64,000 nt of DNA, from the NCBI GenBank assembly GCA_930367215.1, contig OV884060.1, forward strand, positions 209,067,253 through 209,131,252. Direction: 5' to 3'. The stretch is from Pollenia angustigena (lineage: Eukaryota > Arthropoda > Insecta > Diptera > Polleniidae). The notes below the pieces were generated by a model, which was not told the origin of the DNA, searched no databases, and saw only the letters and a program-made list of their open reading frames with translations. Of the stretch, positions 22,381 to 33,860 are shown in pieces (the first letter of the stretch is position 1; each line of letters begins with the position of its first letter). Both the position numbers and the translations under genes were made by a program.

Positions 22381-22631
22381 CTGTTCCGTTGTGATTTTAG
22401 AACATCACAAAATCACACGTGTGATTTTAAAAGCACGTGTTTTGAAATCACGGAGATGGTGAGTAGCTCAGAGTTACAAATCATTGCGACTTACTTAAGA
22501 TGGTTTTAAACGACATGTATTAAGCTGTTTGCTTGTCAAATTTCACACTCTTAAATGCATACAAAAAACCAAAACTTTTAATTAAGTGAAATTCAATTAA
22601 AGGTGAATAGAAATAGATATCAGTATAATAG
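22381..22631 (+). repeat. 250-bp direct repeat, first copy
   Basis: It runs from CTGTTCCGTTGTGATTTTAG to ATAGATATCAGTATAATA and recurs at 23275-23525 in the same orientation with only a few differences. It contains the palindrome AAAATCACACGTGTGATTTT. It does not start TG and end CA, and I see no primer-binding site, so an LTR origin is not supported. Confidence 0.8.
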
Positions 22632-22869
22632 AAATAAAAAATGGAGATAAAACCGCTAGATTGACCAAAAATAGCTAATTGTCATTCTATTTATTAACAA
22701 TAGCGGCCACTATTAAAATCGCTGTCAAATTTCAGATTTTTCAATTGCAAAGCGTTGTTGCCGCGCTATTTAGGGATGCTTCATACAAATTGTATGGGCA
22801 GGACAATTTTTGTTAAGACATCACAAATTGCTATCGTAAACGGGGGTTAAATGAAAGAGTTGATGGCTT

Positions 22870-23015
22870 ATACCGTGTTCAGATATGCATCTTAATTGAG
22901 TTTTACGCAATAAATGCCATTATTGAGCTCAATTATCCATACAAAATTGCAATTTAGTTATTGCTCAATTAATACGAAATTGTTATTAATATTGAGTAAA
23001 ATTAAAATGCGACAC
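22870..23015. mobile_element. Possible 146-bp palindromic mini-element
   Basis: GCATCTTAATTGAGTTTTAC on the left is loosely mirrored by GTAAAATTAAAATGC on the right, with ATTGAGCTCAAT near the centre. It separates the two 250-bp direct repeats. The match is imperfect, so this call is tentative. Confidence 0.4.
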
Positions 23016-23274
23016 TGTAACAAGTGTGTTTATTACGCAAAACACAACTAACTAAACAGTGTTTTGACATTTGGCAATTGAAATTACAACAAAAAAAAAA
23101 AGGCCCATCCATTTGGTCTGCGCAAAAAACAGATGTTTATTCCTTAAAGATGTTAAAAGTTGTTTTCATTTTCTTATACATGTACATTTTTGTTTACGTT
23201 GAATGTTGTATGTAGTAGTAATATAAATTGAGTTAGCTAAATTGTGTATATGTGAACAGAAAGATAATTATGTC

Positions 23275-23525
23275 CTGTTCCGTTGTGATTTTAGAACATC
23301 ACAAAATCACACGTGTGATTTTAAAAGCACGTGATTTGAAATCACGGAGATGGTGAGTAGCTCAGAGTTACAAATCATTGCGACTTACTTAAGATGGTTT
23401 TAGACGACATGTATTTAGCTGTTTGCTTGTCAAATTTCCCACTCTTAAATGCATACAAAAAACCAAAACTTTTAATTAAGTGAAATTCAATTAAAGGTGA
23501 ATAGAAATAGATATCAGTATAATAT
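23275..23525 (+). repeat. 250-bp direct repeat, second copy
   Basis: Near-identical to 22381-22631. Differences include GTGATTTG against GTGTTTTG and GACGACATG against AACGACATG. The intervening 640 bp is unrelated sequence. Confidence 0.8.
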
Positions 23526-23556
23526 AGAGTATAATGAAACCTTATGTTTGTCTACA

Positions 23557-23810
23557 ATACTTGACCTTCGATACAAAGCTTGAATATTTCAAAGACAAGC
23601 AACTTCAATGATATTGAAAAAATTCTTATTGAGCTACTGAACATAACTCTGCCTTTCGAAAGTGTTGCAGACACGGTCATTCCTACACCTAGTAGGAGCT
23701 CCGATACTCTCTACCAGAACTGGCTTTGGAGCGTTTGTAAAAAAATTATAAGAGAAACGGAGCAAGATAAGGCTCTGTTTTTAATTAATATTTTTAAGAA
23801 TTTAGTTTAA
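23557..23810 (+). pseudogene. Possible hAT transposase fragment
   Basis: One frame reads ILDLRYKA, like the LDPRYK motif that precedes the hAT insertion domain. After a frameshift, the next frame continues for 76 residues with IEKILIELLN and YQNWLWSVCKKIIRETEQ, resembling the following helical part. The similarity is judged from motif order only and could be chance. No TIRs were found for it. Confidence 0.35.
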
Positions 23811-24587
23811 ACAAGTTAGAGTGCTTTATTCGGCTGTGCCGAATCTTTGATACCCTCCACCGACAGTTCGAATGTTTAAGGAGTAATATCTGTATGATGT
23901 TAATTTTATCTTAAACTGTGACGATTTGTTATTAATTATGGTTCTAGGCGACTAAACTGTTTGCCGGTAGTAGGGTTTATATGGGGCCTTAGGTAAATTA
24001 TGGACCGATCGTCACGAAATTTCACGTACCAAATTTTGTTACGCTAGCGTTATTTTTTACGGTTTTAGGCGTACTAAACTGTTTTCCTGGAGTAGTGTTT
24101 ATATGGGGCTTAGGGTAAATTATGGATGGATCTTCACGAAATTTAACAGCGTGATTTCCAGTCAAATAAAACAAATTTTTGCAAAATCTTATCTCATTCC
24201 GTGCCTTGTTCCAGCATTTATGTTATTTTTTGTAACAAAATTATCAATTTTTCTAGGTGGTGGTTCCACATTTTGATTCATAGCTCTGGTCCTTCTGAAC
24301 CGATTTTGCTGGATTTCAATCCCAAACTGCTTAGGATAACTACAAGCAATTTGGCACCAAGTTTGTTCATTTATTTTTAGTTGTTCGAAAGTGAGCGTGT
24401 TTTCAACAGACGGATGCGCGGACAGACAGACGGACATTTCTAAATCGACTTAGAATCACTCAAGGACCCAGAATATATATACTTTATGGGGTCTGAGATG
24501 AATAATAAAAAAGTTTCACACGGAATGACAAACTTAATATATGTACCCTCTTTACAACTATTTAATTGTGGTAGAGGGTATAAAAAC
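23809..24587 (+). repeat. Dispersed repeat family D, two-unit copy
   Basis: It opens AACAAGTTAGAGTGC with TTCGGCTGTGCCGAA, contains two or so units around GGTTxTAGGCG and TATATGGGGC, then GGTGGTTCCACATTT, a run of GACAGACAGACGGAC, AAGGACCCAGAATATATATA, and ends GAGGGTATAAAAAC. The same order is seen at 30575-32013. There is no coding region, and minus-strand ORFs are incidental. Confidence 0.75.
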
Positions 24588-25543
24588 AAAGTATTCTTTA
24601 ACTCTGCGGAGATAGTAGATTTTCAATGTCCGTTTGCACCAGATTTGCATCGGAAAATAATCCCTCAGATGCGACAAAACTCATTCTTAACTTAAGTATT
24701 TCTGCGCCAGAAATACTTAATATGCATCTACAGCTTATCGAGGTATCACTTTTTTGTTTATTTGTATGCTTAAATAATTCAGTTTTTTAATTTTTAATGA
24801 AATGCGAATAAAAAATATTTTATAAGAATAATTTCTGTATAACTGTAAAACTGTTGTAAAAATTAACTTTTCAGTTTACCACAACACAACTAAATAATAT
24901 TTAATTATTTGTATTTTTTTCGCTATTCTCTATTCGTTAAAGCTTAATTGTAGTGTAAATCATACATATCTTATCCCAGCGGTAAATATTGAAAGGACCG
25001 CAAGTGGAAGGCCTTTTTGAAGGCCTCTATACTCCTTTCTAAAAGATTCGCTTCGCATGATATCCTGCCTTCAGAAGTATGCCTTTTAGAAGACATAAAC
25101 TTCTTTTTTAAATGCCTTCTGAAATATTCAGTACATATTCGTTCAGTTTTATTTACTTTTTATTTTTACTGACCTTCCTTACTCCCTTCTTTGGGAAGGG
25201 ATCGAAGTTGTTTTTAAAGGAAGTGTGGAAGGCCTTGCGCCCAATGACAACCTGTGTAAAAAATAAATAAGTATGGAATGCGGCGAGAAGGGCTTCTGAC
25301 TGCTAATAAGGCCTTCTATTAGGCCTCTTTACTCATTCGGTAGCAAAGTACTCAGGAAAGTAATATTTTGACACTTTTGAGGTGAATAAAATTTCACTAG
25401 CACTGGGGGCTATTGAAAATTTTGACATTAGCAAATTCTTGACAATTAGACAACAATAAAAACAAAATATTAAATTGATTACTTACATATTTACAAAAAA
25501 AAAAAAAAAAAATTAACTTTAAAAATTTAAATGCGCAATACCT
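24588..25543. other. Non-coding stretch with AAGGCCTT-rich patch
   Basis: Between 24985 and 25330 the phrases AAGGCCTT, GAAGGCCTC and CCTTCT recur in both orientations. This looks like a decayed foldback, but no ends could be fixed. The remainder is AT-rich. Confidence 0.4.
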
Positions 25544-25776
25544 GGGGCCTAATTCTGGCAGTCGTGATCGAGTACTTTCTCGATTCGAAAGCCATTTTAT
25601 ATCAGTCGATACTGAAGGAATCGAAATTATTTTTTTCAATATTGTGAGCATAAAATGAATGCTTTACAATACTGAAGAAATAATTCAGATTTGTTCAGTA
25701 TTGACTGAAATATTTAGATATTAAATTGCTTTCGAATCGAGAAAATACTCGATCACGACTTCCAGAATCAGGCCCC
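25544..25776. mobile_element. 233-bp MITE with long TIRs
   Basis: The arms pair over about 45 bp: GGGGCCTAATTCTGGCAGTC with GACTTCCAGAATCAGGCCCC, then GTGATCGAGTACTTTCTCGA with TCGAGAAAATACTCGATCAC. A central ATATTTC/GAATAT-rich part continues the symmetry. No coding sequence. The high arm identity suggests a fairly recent copy. Confidence 0.8.
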
Positions 25777-26240
25777 TGAGTTTCACTGTTTTATAATAAT
25801 TTTCCAAATTCATATTTATATGAAAAATGTATACGACCGAAGTTCGCAATTACGAAACTCTATCGTATTTCCTTAAAAAAATTGAGCTAGAATTTCCTTC
25901 GAATAGACCGACCATCAAATAATTTTATCCAGCTAGATTCATAATTCGTCCCAATGTGCGCGTATTGCGAAATTTATGTTGATTATAAACTCACTTTTAG
26001 TTGAACTTCAATAAATATTTTTAAATTCTAGTTTTTAATAAAATATTTTGTTTTAGATTAAATAGGGAACTATCTACATAATTAAGTTAAATAATCGTAA
26101 GATTTTTATTGCTTTTCATTTTAATTTGAGTATTCTTATAGTCTTTTTTTTAATTTACCAGTTTTCTATAAATTTTATTAAAAAATTCTGCTTTAAATTA
26201 ACTATTCTAGAATAAAAACAAAAGTAGCATTTTATATACA
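25777..26240. other. AT-rich non-coding stretch
   Basis: Nothing recognisable. Confidence 0.4.
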
Positions 26241-26698
26241 ACTAGCTGACCCGACAGACGTTGTCCTGTCCAAATTAAATGAAATGTTGTCGTTCGATTT
26301 TAAAAATCCCTTGAAAAGATACGAACATTTGATAGAAAAATTAGTCAAATCGATGGAGCCGTTTTCTGATTTTAGGTAAATCGAAAAAAGTGGGCGTTAA
26401 AGTAGGCGGGGCAAAAAATGGGTTAATACGAACATTTGAAAGAAAAATTTGTCAAATCGATGGAGCCGTTTTCTGATTTTAGGTTATTCGAAAAAAGTGG
26501 GCGGGGCAAACTTTTGTTTTCGTATAAATCTAAGTGGGACCATGGTGATCATTTTAAAGAAAAAATCGTCAAAATTATATAGATGTCATTGGTGGCGCAA
26601 TATTAAAATTGGATTTTGCCACACCTATCCGCCCGCAGACAATTTGGAGTCCATACGTTACATACATACATTCACACATCCTGTTTTATTTATATAGA
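26241..26698 (+). repeat. Dispersed repeat family C, shortened copy
   Basis: It starts ACTAGCTGACCCGACAGACG and ends TTTGGAGTCCATACG with a very short CATA tract and CACATCCTGTTTTATTTATA. The GATGGAGCCGTTTTCTGATT block occurs twice, as in other copies. It is internally shorter than 9854-10606. Confidence 0.75.
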
Positions 26699-27004
26699 TT
26701 AAATTTTGAAATGACAAGAATTAACAAAAAAAAATTGTATGTTTGAAAGACAGAGCTTTCCCCCTTAAAAAAATGAAATAGACTTTTATGGCTTCGAATT
26801 TGAACGATGGCATTTTGTGTTTATTTTTATATTCAATGCTAGAATATTTTATATCGCACTGGACCTCTAAAGAGGATTAACTCTAAATTTATAAATTTTT
26901 AGTAGAGCCAAAAAGTTTTTTTTAATATATCACAAAGAGGAATACAAATGTATTTATTTATTTTTTTTTTTTTGTTTTTTTGTGGCGAGAGTGTAAAAGG
27001 TTTA

Positions 27005-27867
27005 TAAGCTTCGTACAGACGGTAGTGAGATCTAACAATATTGCCAGTAAAATGTGATTAAAAATGTCTTTCAAACGTGTGAACTGGCAATTTTTGTTTG
27101 ACAATGTTGTTATCAAAAGCATTGTACGTCCATTGTAAAACAACAATATTGTTAAATGTCTGACAATCGTGTGAACACTCTTCGTTGCAATTGACAGATC
27201 ATAATTAGACGTCGGAAGCTTGTTTCTTATTGTCAGATGTGCGATGTGTTTACATCTGCCAATGGCGACATTGTCAGATACCTTTTTCTATTGACAACGC
27301 TGCAATTACATGCGTATCAGGGATGGAAAATGAGCTTGAGGTTTTTTGCCAACAATAATTAGTATTGTGGTTATTTTGTTGAACTATTTATGGTTTTTAA
27401 TCCAAATTTTAATTTGGTAAATTCTAAAGTTCACCAAATATAATATTCATTAAATTATTTTTATGAAGAAAGGAATTTTACAACATGAAAATTAATTAAA
27501 ATTGTTATTGATAATTTTTCATTCTTGAATGACCTGAGATTCGAACCCAGGCGGCTGGTTACCCTGACATGTTTCGATCGCTACCACTCGATATCCTCAG
27601 AGGGATTTGCCGACTTACACTCGCAGCCATCGACGACTGCTGGCACTCAATAGTCAAACATCAATCTTTAAACCAAATTGTATTTAACCTTTGGTAGATC
27701 GAAATTTGCTTTTTTTACCAACTTCAACAACAAAACGTTTTTTTGAGACTATGGCGGTACCAGTTTTATATTTGCTGGCTTATCTCTTGATATATATATT
27801 TATGGCCTGTGCATGTAAAACAAAAACCATATTTTACAGTTTGTTTTTGTCTGTACGAACGAAGCTT
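27005..27867. mobile_element. TIR element (AAGCTTCGT ends) with nested SINE-like repeat
   Basis: The left end AAGCTTCGTACAGACGG and right end GTCTGTACGAACGAAGCTT are inverted with a small gap. The interior has repeated AACAATATTG and GTGTGAAC motifs. The retroposed repeat at 27354-27710 accounts for over a third of its length. No transposase. Confidence 0.6.
27354..27710 (-). mobile_element. tRNA-derived SINE-like repeat, copy 1
   Basis: On the minus strand a B box GGGTTCGAATCTC (about 27537-27549) follows an A-box-like ATCGAGTGGTAGCGATCG about 35 bp upstream. The remaining segments match 62959-63341 along their length, including TTTGTTGAACTATTTATGG and AACATCAATC-type phrases. Flanking TTTTTTGCCAAC (27342-27353) and TTTTTTACCAAC (27711-27722) look like a target duplication with one mismatch, as retroposition leaves. 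Confidence 0.65.
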
Positions 27868-28472
27868 TAGATATGACCACTGCGTATAGTTTTCTAACAA
27901 AAAGTAAAAAATTTGTAAATTTTGAGTTCATCCCCTTTAGAGGAACCCCTGCATATAAAATTAAAAACGTTTAGAACATTACAAAAAAAAAAGAAAACAC
28001 TTCCAAGAATTCCCAAAATACAATAATTCAACATTAAAAGCCAATAAAAATGAATCTTAAAAAATGAAACTAAAATTTTACATAAATGACAAAATATAAA
28101 TTTATTTGCTAACGTTGCTTTGCTAATTCATTTGATTGATGTTTAAGGATGAATAAAACAAATGAAATGAAATTAATCATTAATTTTTTGTTTTAATTTT
28201 GTGAAGACCTTAAACTTTTCTTTACTTAAAATATTGAAGGTTTTATATTTTTTTCATAAATTGTTCTATGAATCATTTAATATGCAAAACAGTTTTAGAC
28301 TTTCAGAAGGTTTGATTGATATTAAGTCATATTGACATAAATTCCTCATATTTTACAAGAGTTTAAAAATTTTTTTGTTGTATTTCAAACAACAAAAGGT
28401 TCTAAAATAATTGCTATAATTCAACAGAAGAAAGCTAAATTTTTAAGGATTATTAAGGATTTAATTTTAAGA
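27868..28472. other. AT-rich non-coding stretch
   Basis: Nothing recognisable before the TIR at 28473. Confidence 0.4.
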
Positions 28473-30225
28473 CATATCGTCAGCTCAGAATTGGTTTGGC
28501 GCATATGCCAAAAAGTCGGAGTGGAGAAAAACGACAAAGTAGATTTACATGAAGATTTCTCAAAATGTACCCGATAGAATTTTTTTATATTTTTACCACT
28601 GCTTCCGGTATATGTTTTGAAGAAAAATGTAAATTTTTGCGCACTTTTATGAATAAAGTTAGAATTTAAAAGTATTTTTTTGAAAATGAAAAATATTGTT
28701 TTGTGCCGCATACGCCACTTTTCTAAAAAAAAAATTTAAAAATGGCTTTTTGTGCTGCATACGTATACTTATTGCTGTGTATTGAGTAACTTATTGTTGA
28801 GATGAATGTTTCTGTATTTACAATCTAATAAAAAGTCAACATTAATGAAATTTTTTTTTTTTTTATTTGGTTTTATTTTACAAAAACAGAAAAAACAGTT
28901 CTACTGTTATGAAAAGGTATATAAAAAGCCACAAAGTAAACAACTTAAATTATACAAAAGTAAAATAGAATCAAGAAAAAACACTTAAAATGTAAAACTA
29001 AATATTGAGTAAATTTTTATAATAACTTTTATCAACATGTGGAAGAAATATAAGCAAGTCTTTTATGTCTCTCTTTTTATCGCTGGAAATAATTGATGGT
29101 TTCGATATTTTCAAAACATGCGTCAACAAATTCTCAGGAGTTTTCAAACAATTTTTTGATGCAGACTTAACCAAAATTGCATTTTTATATTTTTCCTCTC
29201 TCTTCGAAGTTTTATAATGTATACATAAATCATTATTTTTACTGTATAGAAGTACTTTAATTTTAGCAAAAGGGACTTTTCGAAAGTCCATTTTATTTGC
29301 TACCAACGAGTATGTGCGAAAATCTTCCGGAAGCATTTCCATAACTTTTAATTTTGTTTTATTATTTGTCATTGCTTGAAGCAAATTTAGTAAATGAAGT
29401 GGACTATGAATTTCAATATTCTATAAGTACCGGTAAATAACACCATGGACACAGTCCACATCTTGAATTAAAGAATGTCCTGGTTCTGAAGACTTTTGTA
29501 TTACGACATCAATATTATTTTGTTTAATGAACATTTTGATTGCGGTTTCGTTAATTCGATTTTTATTTTGAGGTACGCTAGAATCGATCCATAATGTCAA
29601 AATTTTAATTAGTGGATAATCGTTTATTTATTCATTTAAAATTTTAATTTAAGCACTAGCAATTTTGGTACCACTCCGACCACTATGAGCTTCCGTCGAA
29701 AAGGCACAATAAGAAAAATTTGATTTATTTGGCATAATAATGGTTGCTGTAAGATTATACATATTTAATTTTCGTATGTAGTAAAATGTTGAAGAACTTC
29801 CCTTAGGTAGGCTTTAAACACTTTGCAAATAATAGCAAACCGTATACTTGGTTGGGTCCATTATTTTATAAAACTTTTTTTCACAAATTTATTTTCTGTT
29901 GTCATTTTATTTTGCTTTTGCTTTAACTACTTTTTTTCTTACGGCAATGCAGCAAAGCAACAGTGAAATTTATTTTGTACGTTTTTGTATGAAGAATTTG
30001 CTGCAATCGCCAAACAGTGGCTTGTAGAGCAAAACAGTACTTAAAAAATTTTGAAACAGTTGATATGCAGCAAAATTAATGCTTTATATCTCAGAAACCA
30101 TAAAAATTTTCGCGAAACAGGTTTTTGATTTAGAAAGAGGGTATTAAAAAAATATATTCCTCATACCTAACTATTTTTTTTTTTAAATGGTCGGTAGGTC
30201 AAACCAGTAATGAGCTGACGATATG
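28473..30225 (-). mobile_element. 1.75-kb TIR element, complete ends
   Basis: The left end CATATCGTCAGCTCAGAATT and right end AGTAATGAGCTGACGATATG are inverted repeats, with TGGTTT and AAACCA following inward. It contains a broken gene on the minus strand (28998-29760). The left breakpoint of the 13.5-kb duplication falls inside it at 28561, so the second copy (42034-43699) lacks the left end. The transposon class is not established. Confidence 0.7.
28998..29760 (-). pseudogene. Broken repeat-associated protein gene (QNKN motif)
   Basis: Minus-strand frames read YCAFSTEAHSGRSGTKIA, then stops, then LWIDSSVPQNKNR and IQDVDCVHGVI, a stop, and a long end of 128 residues with LPEDFRTYSLV and SDKKRDIKDLLIFLPHVD. 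A W-x-D-x-x-x-x-QNKN segment followed later by a KKRD-LL-x-x-LP-x-x tail recurs in uncharacterised, multi-copy arthropod proteins. I recall the pattern but cannot name the family. At least three in-frame stops make it non-functional. It fills most of the TIR element 28473-30225 and may be its transposition gene. Confidence 0.6.
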
Positions 30226-30574
30226 ATGTTATGACTGACTGCCGTTTGAATCACCGAATGTAATTTTCACAATTTTGTAAAGTAAATTTTTAATGTTTAA
30301 AAATATCTAAAAAATTTTATAGATGCAGTTGTTATAGTTGCTAAGCTTTCTAGGTTTGTGATAAGTCTTTTGATAAAATTTAAAAAAAAACTGAATACAA
30401 ATTATTAAGACTTCCATATTTTACAATTTGAATTAATAATTATGGCTCTTTTATTATAAAGCTTAAACTTGTTTTCGTTTTTTAATCTCAATATTAGGAA
30501 ATTTAACATATTATTATTAGGTAACATTGGTTTCTATTTAAAGTTATGCATAAAAATAAATTTTGAAAATAAAA

Positions 30575-32013
30575 AAACAAGTTAGAGTGCAATATTCGGC
30601 TGTGCCAAATCTTTTAAACCCTCCACCGACAGTTCGAATGTTTTAGGAGTAACATCTGTATGATGTCTATTTATTATTATTATCTTTATAATAACAGACA
30701 TCTGCATTAAAATTGGTTGCGGTTTAGACCTATATAAAATTTTTGACCGACAAAAGTTTAATGCTTTTTTTTTAGCAATTTTAAAAAGCTTGAGTAAAAT
30801 ATCATGACTCTAACAGTTTAAGCTGAACTTAAATGATTTTTAGGAGAGCAATTTATATTGGAGCCATCATCTCAAAATTCTGCAGAGTGGTTTCTGGTAT
30901 TAAAAAACATAAATTTCAATATAGCGGAGCAATTAGTTTTAGCGTTTGCAGTCAGAAGGCTGCTAAAATGGGATCTAAGGTAAATTATGGACTGTATATC
31001 ACAAAATTGCATAACATTTTTTGTTGGCTATCTATATCTGCTACGGTTTTAGGCGTATTTAATTATTTTACCAGAGTGGGCTTTATATGGGGCCTAGGGT
31101 AAATTATGGACCGATCTTCACGAAATTTTACAGTCTTATTTCTATTCCAATAAAACTGTGAAGTACCTAATTTTGTTATGATAGCATTATTTTTTACGGT
31201 TTTAGGCGTACTAAACTCTTTTCCGGAAGTAGGTTTTATATGGGGCCTAGAGTAAATTATGGACCAATCTTCACGAAATTCCACAGTGTCATTTCTAATT
31301 CAAAAAAACTGTGATGTACCAAATTTTGGTATGATATCATTATTTTTTACGGTTTTAGGCGTTCTAAACTGTTTTCCGGGAGTAGGGTTTATATTGGGCT
31401 TAGGGTAAATTAAAGACCGATCTTCACGAAACTTTACAGTGTAATTTTTAGTCCTATTAAACTGTGACGTGTCAAAATTTGTCATGATAGCATTGTTGAT
31501 TAGGGTTTTAGGCGTTCTACACTGTTTTCCGGTGGTAGGGGTTATATGGGGCCTAGGGTAAATTATGAACGGATCTTCACGAAATTTTAGAGCGTGATTT
31601 CCAGTTTTGCAAAATCTTATATCATTGTGTTAATTTTTCCACCATTTATGCTAGTTTTTGTAGCAAAATTATCAATTTTTTTTAAATGGTGGTTCCACAT
31701 TTAGATTCATAGCTCTGATCCTACTGAAACGATTGCTGGATTTCAATCCCAAACTGCTTAGGATAACTACAAGCAATTTGACACCAAGTTTGTTTATTTC
31801 TTTTGAGTTTTTCGAAAGTGAGCGTGTTTTCAACATACGGACAGACGGACAGACAGACAGACAGACCGACATGGCTAAATCGACTTAGAATTACTCAAGG
31901 ACCCAGAATATATATACTTTATGGGGTCTGAGATGAATAGTAAAAAAGTTTCACATGGAATGACAAACTTAGTATACCCTCTTCACAACTAATTGTTGTA
32001 AAGGGTATAAAAA
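30575..32013 (+). repeat. Dispersed repeat family D with four 152-bp tandem units
   Basis: It opens AACAAGTTAGAGTGC with TTCGGCTGTGCC and ends AAGGGTATAAAAATAAA. In the middle, GGTTTTAGGCG recurs near 31045, 31198, 31350 and 31503, a period of about 152 bp, each unit containing TATATGGGGCCTAGGGTAAA and GATCTTCACGAAA. A (GACA)n run precedes the 3' end. The minus-strand ORFs with a PHIKPT phrase come from the repeat. Confidence 0.8.
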
Positions 32014-32285
32014 TAAAGCTTATTAAAAAAATTTAAAAACAAGTATTAAAAACAAAACTAAAACTTAACACAAATGGTAAAATAGAAATTTATTAAGTCT
32101 TAAGAATTTTGACGAAAATGCTTCCTGATCTAATTATTGTTTGCAAATTAAAAAAAAAACAATAACAACTTATCATGGCAGGGTGGCAGTTTCCATAAAA
32201 TACCTAAGACTAGTGTGATAGTGTAAAGTACCCCTAAGTTACATTTTGGGTACAAATTATTGCTGTTTAATGTTTAAGGATAAAA

Positions 32286-33860
32286 TTTTGGAAACTTTCA
32301 AAAGCAATTAAAGGAAAAAATGAGCCTTTAAGCTACTTAACAGTAGATGGCGCTCAGGTATTTAGTGGTAAAGAAAAAGCAGAAATTATTGGTAACGTTT
32401 TTGAAAATGTTCATAAACTAACGTATAATATGTCGTCTACAAAAGACAATGCTGTAAAAAAACATATTGATTGGTTAAAAAATCGAGATGTATCTGACCG
32501 TATAATGCAGAATATAACCAAGGAAGAAGTAAAGCTGTTTATTAAATCGTTAAAAAACTCCAAAGCTCCAGGCTTAGATGGTATAAATGCGATAATGATA
32601 AAAAATATGACTGAAAACTTTTTCATCGTTATCACAAAAATTTTTAATTGGTGCCTTTCCTCGGGATACTTTCCAAAACAATTTAAAAAAGCAAAAGTCG
32701 TACCAATATTAAAACCAAAAAAAGACGCAAGATCACCAAATAGTTACCGTCCAATAAGTATGTTAAGTTGTCTCGATAAAGTATTTGAAAAAATAATTTT
32801 AAGCAGGCTAAATAATTTTACTGAAAATAACAACATAATACAAAGAGAGCAATTTGGATTTCGTAAGGAGCATTCAACAATACATCAAATAGAGCGAATG
32901 GTTAAATTTATATCAACCAATAAAAACCAGCGTAAAAGCACAGGTGTAGTACTACTGGATATAGAAAAAGCGTTTGACTCCGAGTGGCATAATGGCTTAA
33001 TTTATAAACTAAATAAATTTGGCTACCCAATTTACTTACAAAAAATAATTCAAAGGTTTTTATACGACAGATCATTTGTTGTAGTCGTTTACAATGAATT
33101 TTCCACTAACAAAAACATATTTGCAGGGCTACCCCAAGGATCGGTATTATCTCCTCTATTGTATTCCATATATATATCGGACCTTAAAATACTAAAAGAT
33201 CAATCAGTTGCACTGTACGCAGACGACACAGCAATAATAACAACGGGTAAAGTTTCTAATGCAATAGTCAAAAAAATGGAAAAAGGTATCTTGCACACTC
33301 AGAAGTTTTTTACTAAATGGAAAATTAAAATAAACGGAAACAAAAACTCAAGCCATAATCTTTCCATTCAACAAGTCACCTAAAAGAATTGCTACTCTTC
33401 CTTTATCTCTTGATGGAACAATAATTCCTTTAAATGAAACAATAAAATACATAGGAATTTTTTTAGATAAAAAATTAACATTTAAACATCATGTTTTTCA
33501 AACGTGTGATAAAGCTATATGCGATGCGGCATAGCCCTATTTCCCCTGCTAAACCGTAGGTCATCGCTAAATTATAAAAACAAAACACTACTATACAAAA
33601 TTTGCATACGTCCTATTATGACCTATGGATGCCAAGTGTGGTCAAAAAGGTGCGCAAAAACCTACATTAATAAACTTCAAGTAATACAAAATAAGAACTT
33701 AAAGATTATATATAACTTACCTAGGAGATTTTCTACTAATAGACTTCATAGAAACTATAACCAGGATCTGTTTACAACAGTAATTAATAATATAACACAA
33801 AGATTTGAAGATCGAAACAGGTCTTCAAATTTTGATTTAGTAAGAAATTTAGAAGATTAA
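32286..33860 (+). pseudogene. Jockey-like LINE reverse transcriptase, frameshifted
   Basis: An open frame runs from 32286 (FWKLSKAIKGK) to 33380; the annotated ATG at 32430 is only an internal Met. Reverse transcriptase motifs in order: NSYRPISMLSCLDKVFEKII, EQFGFRKEHST, LLDIEKAFDSEWHNGL, GLPQGSVLSPLLY, and the catalytic YADDTA. A frameshift in an A run near 33335 moves the frame; it continues KTQAIIFPFNKSPKR, then a second shift near 33510 leads to LLNRRSSLNYKNKTLLYK and TYGCQVW, ending at 33860. No endonuclease or ORF1 lies upstream, so the copy is 5'-truncated. Copy 2 shares both frameshifts, so it was already dead before the duplication. Confidence 0.9.

Noticed and set aside
22381..23525. 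LTR retrotransposon or TRIM bounded by the 250-bp direct repeats
   Set aside because: No TG..CA ends, no primer-binding site, no polypurine tract and no gag or pol trace between them.
24985..25330. Foldback element built from AAGGCCTT phrases
   Set aside because: Inverted phrases are present, but no ends or consistent arms could be defined.
32411..32635. Minus-strand ORF with hydrophobic stretches opposite the reverse transcriptase
   Set aside because: It is the antisense shadow of the well-supported LINE frame.
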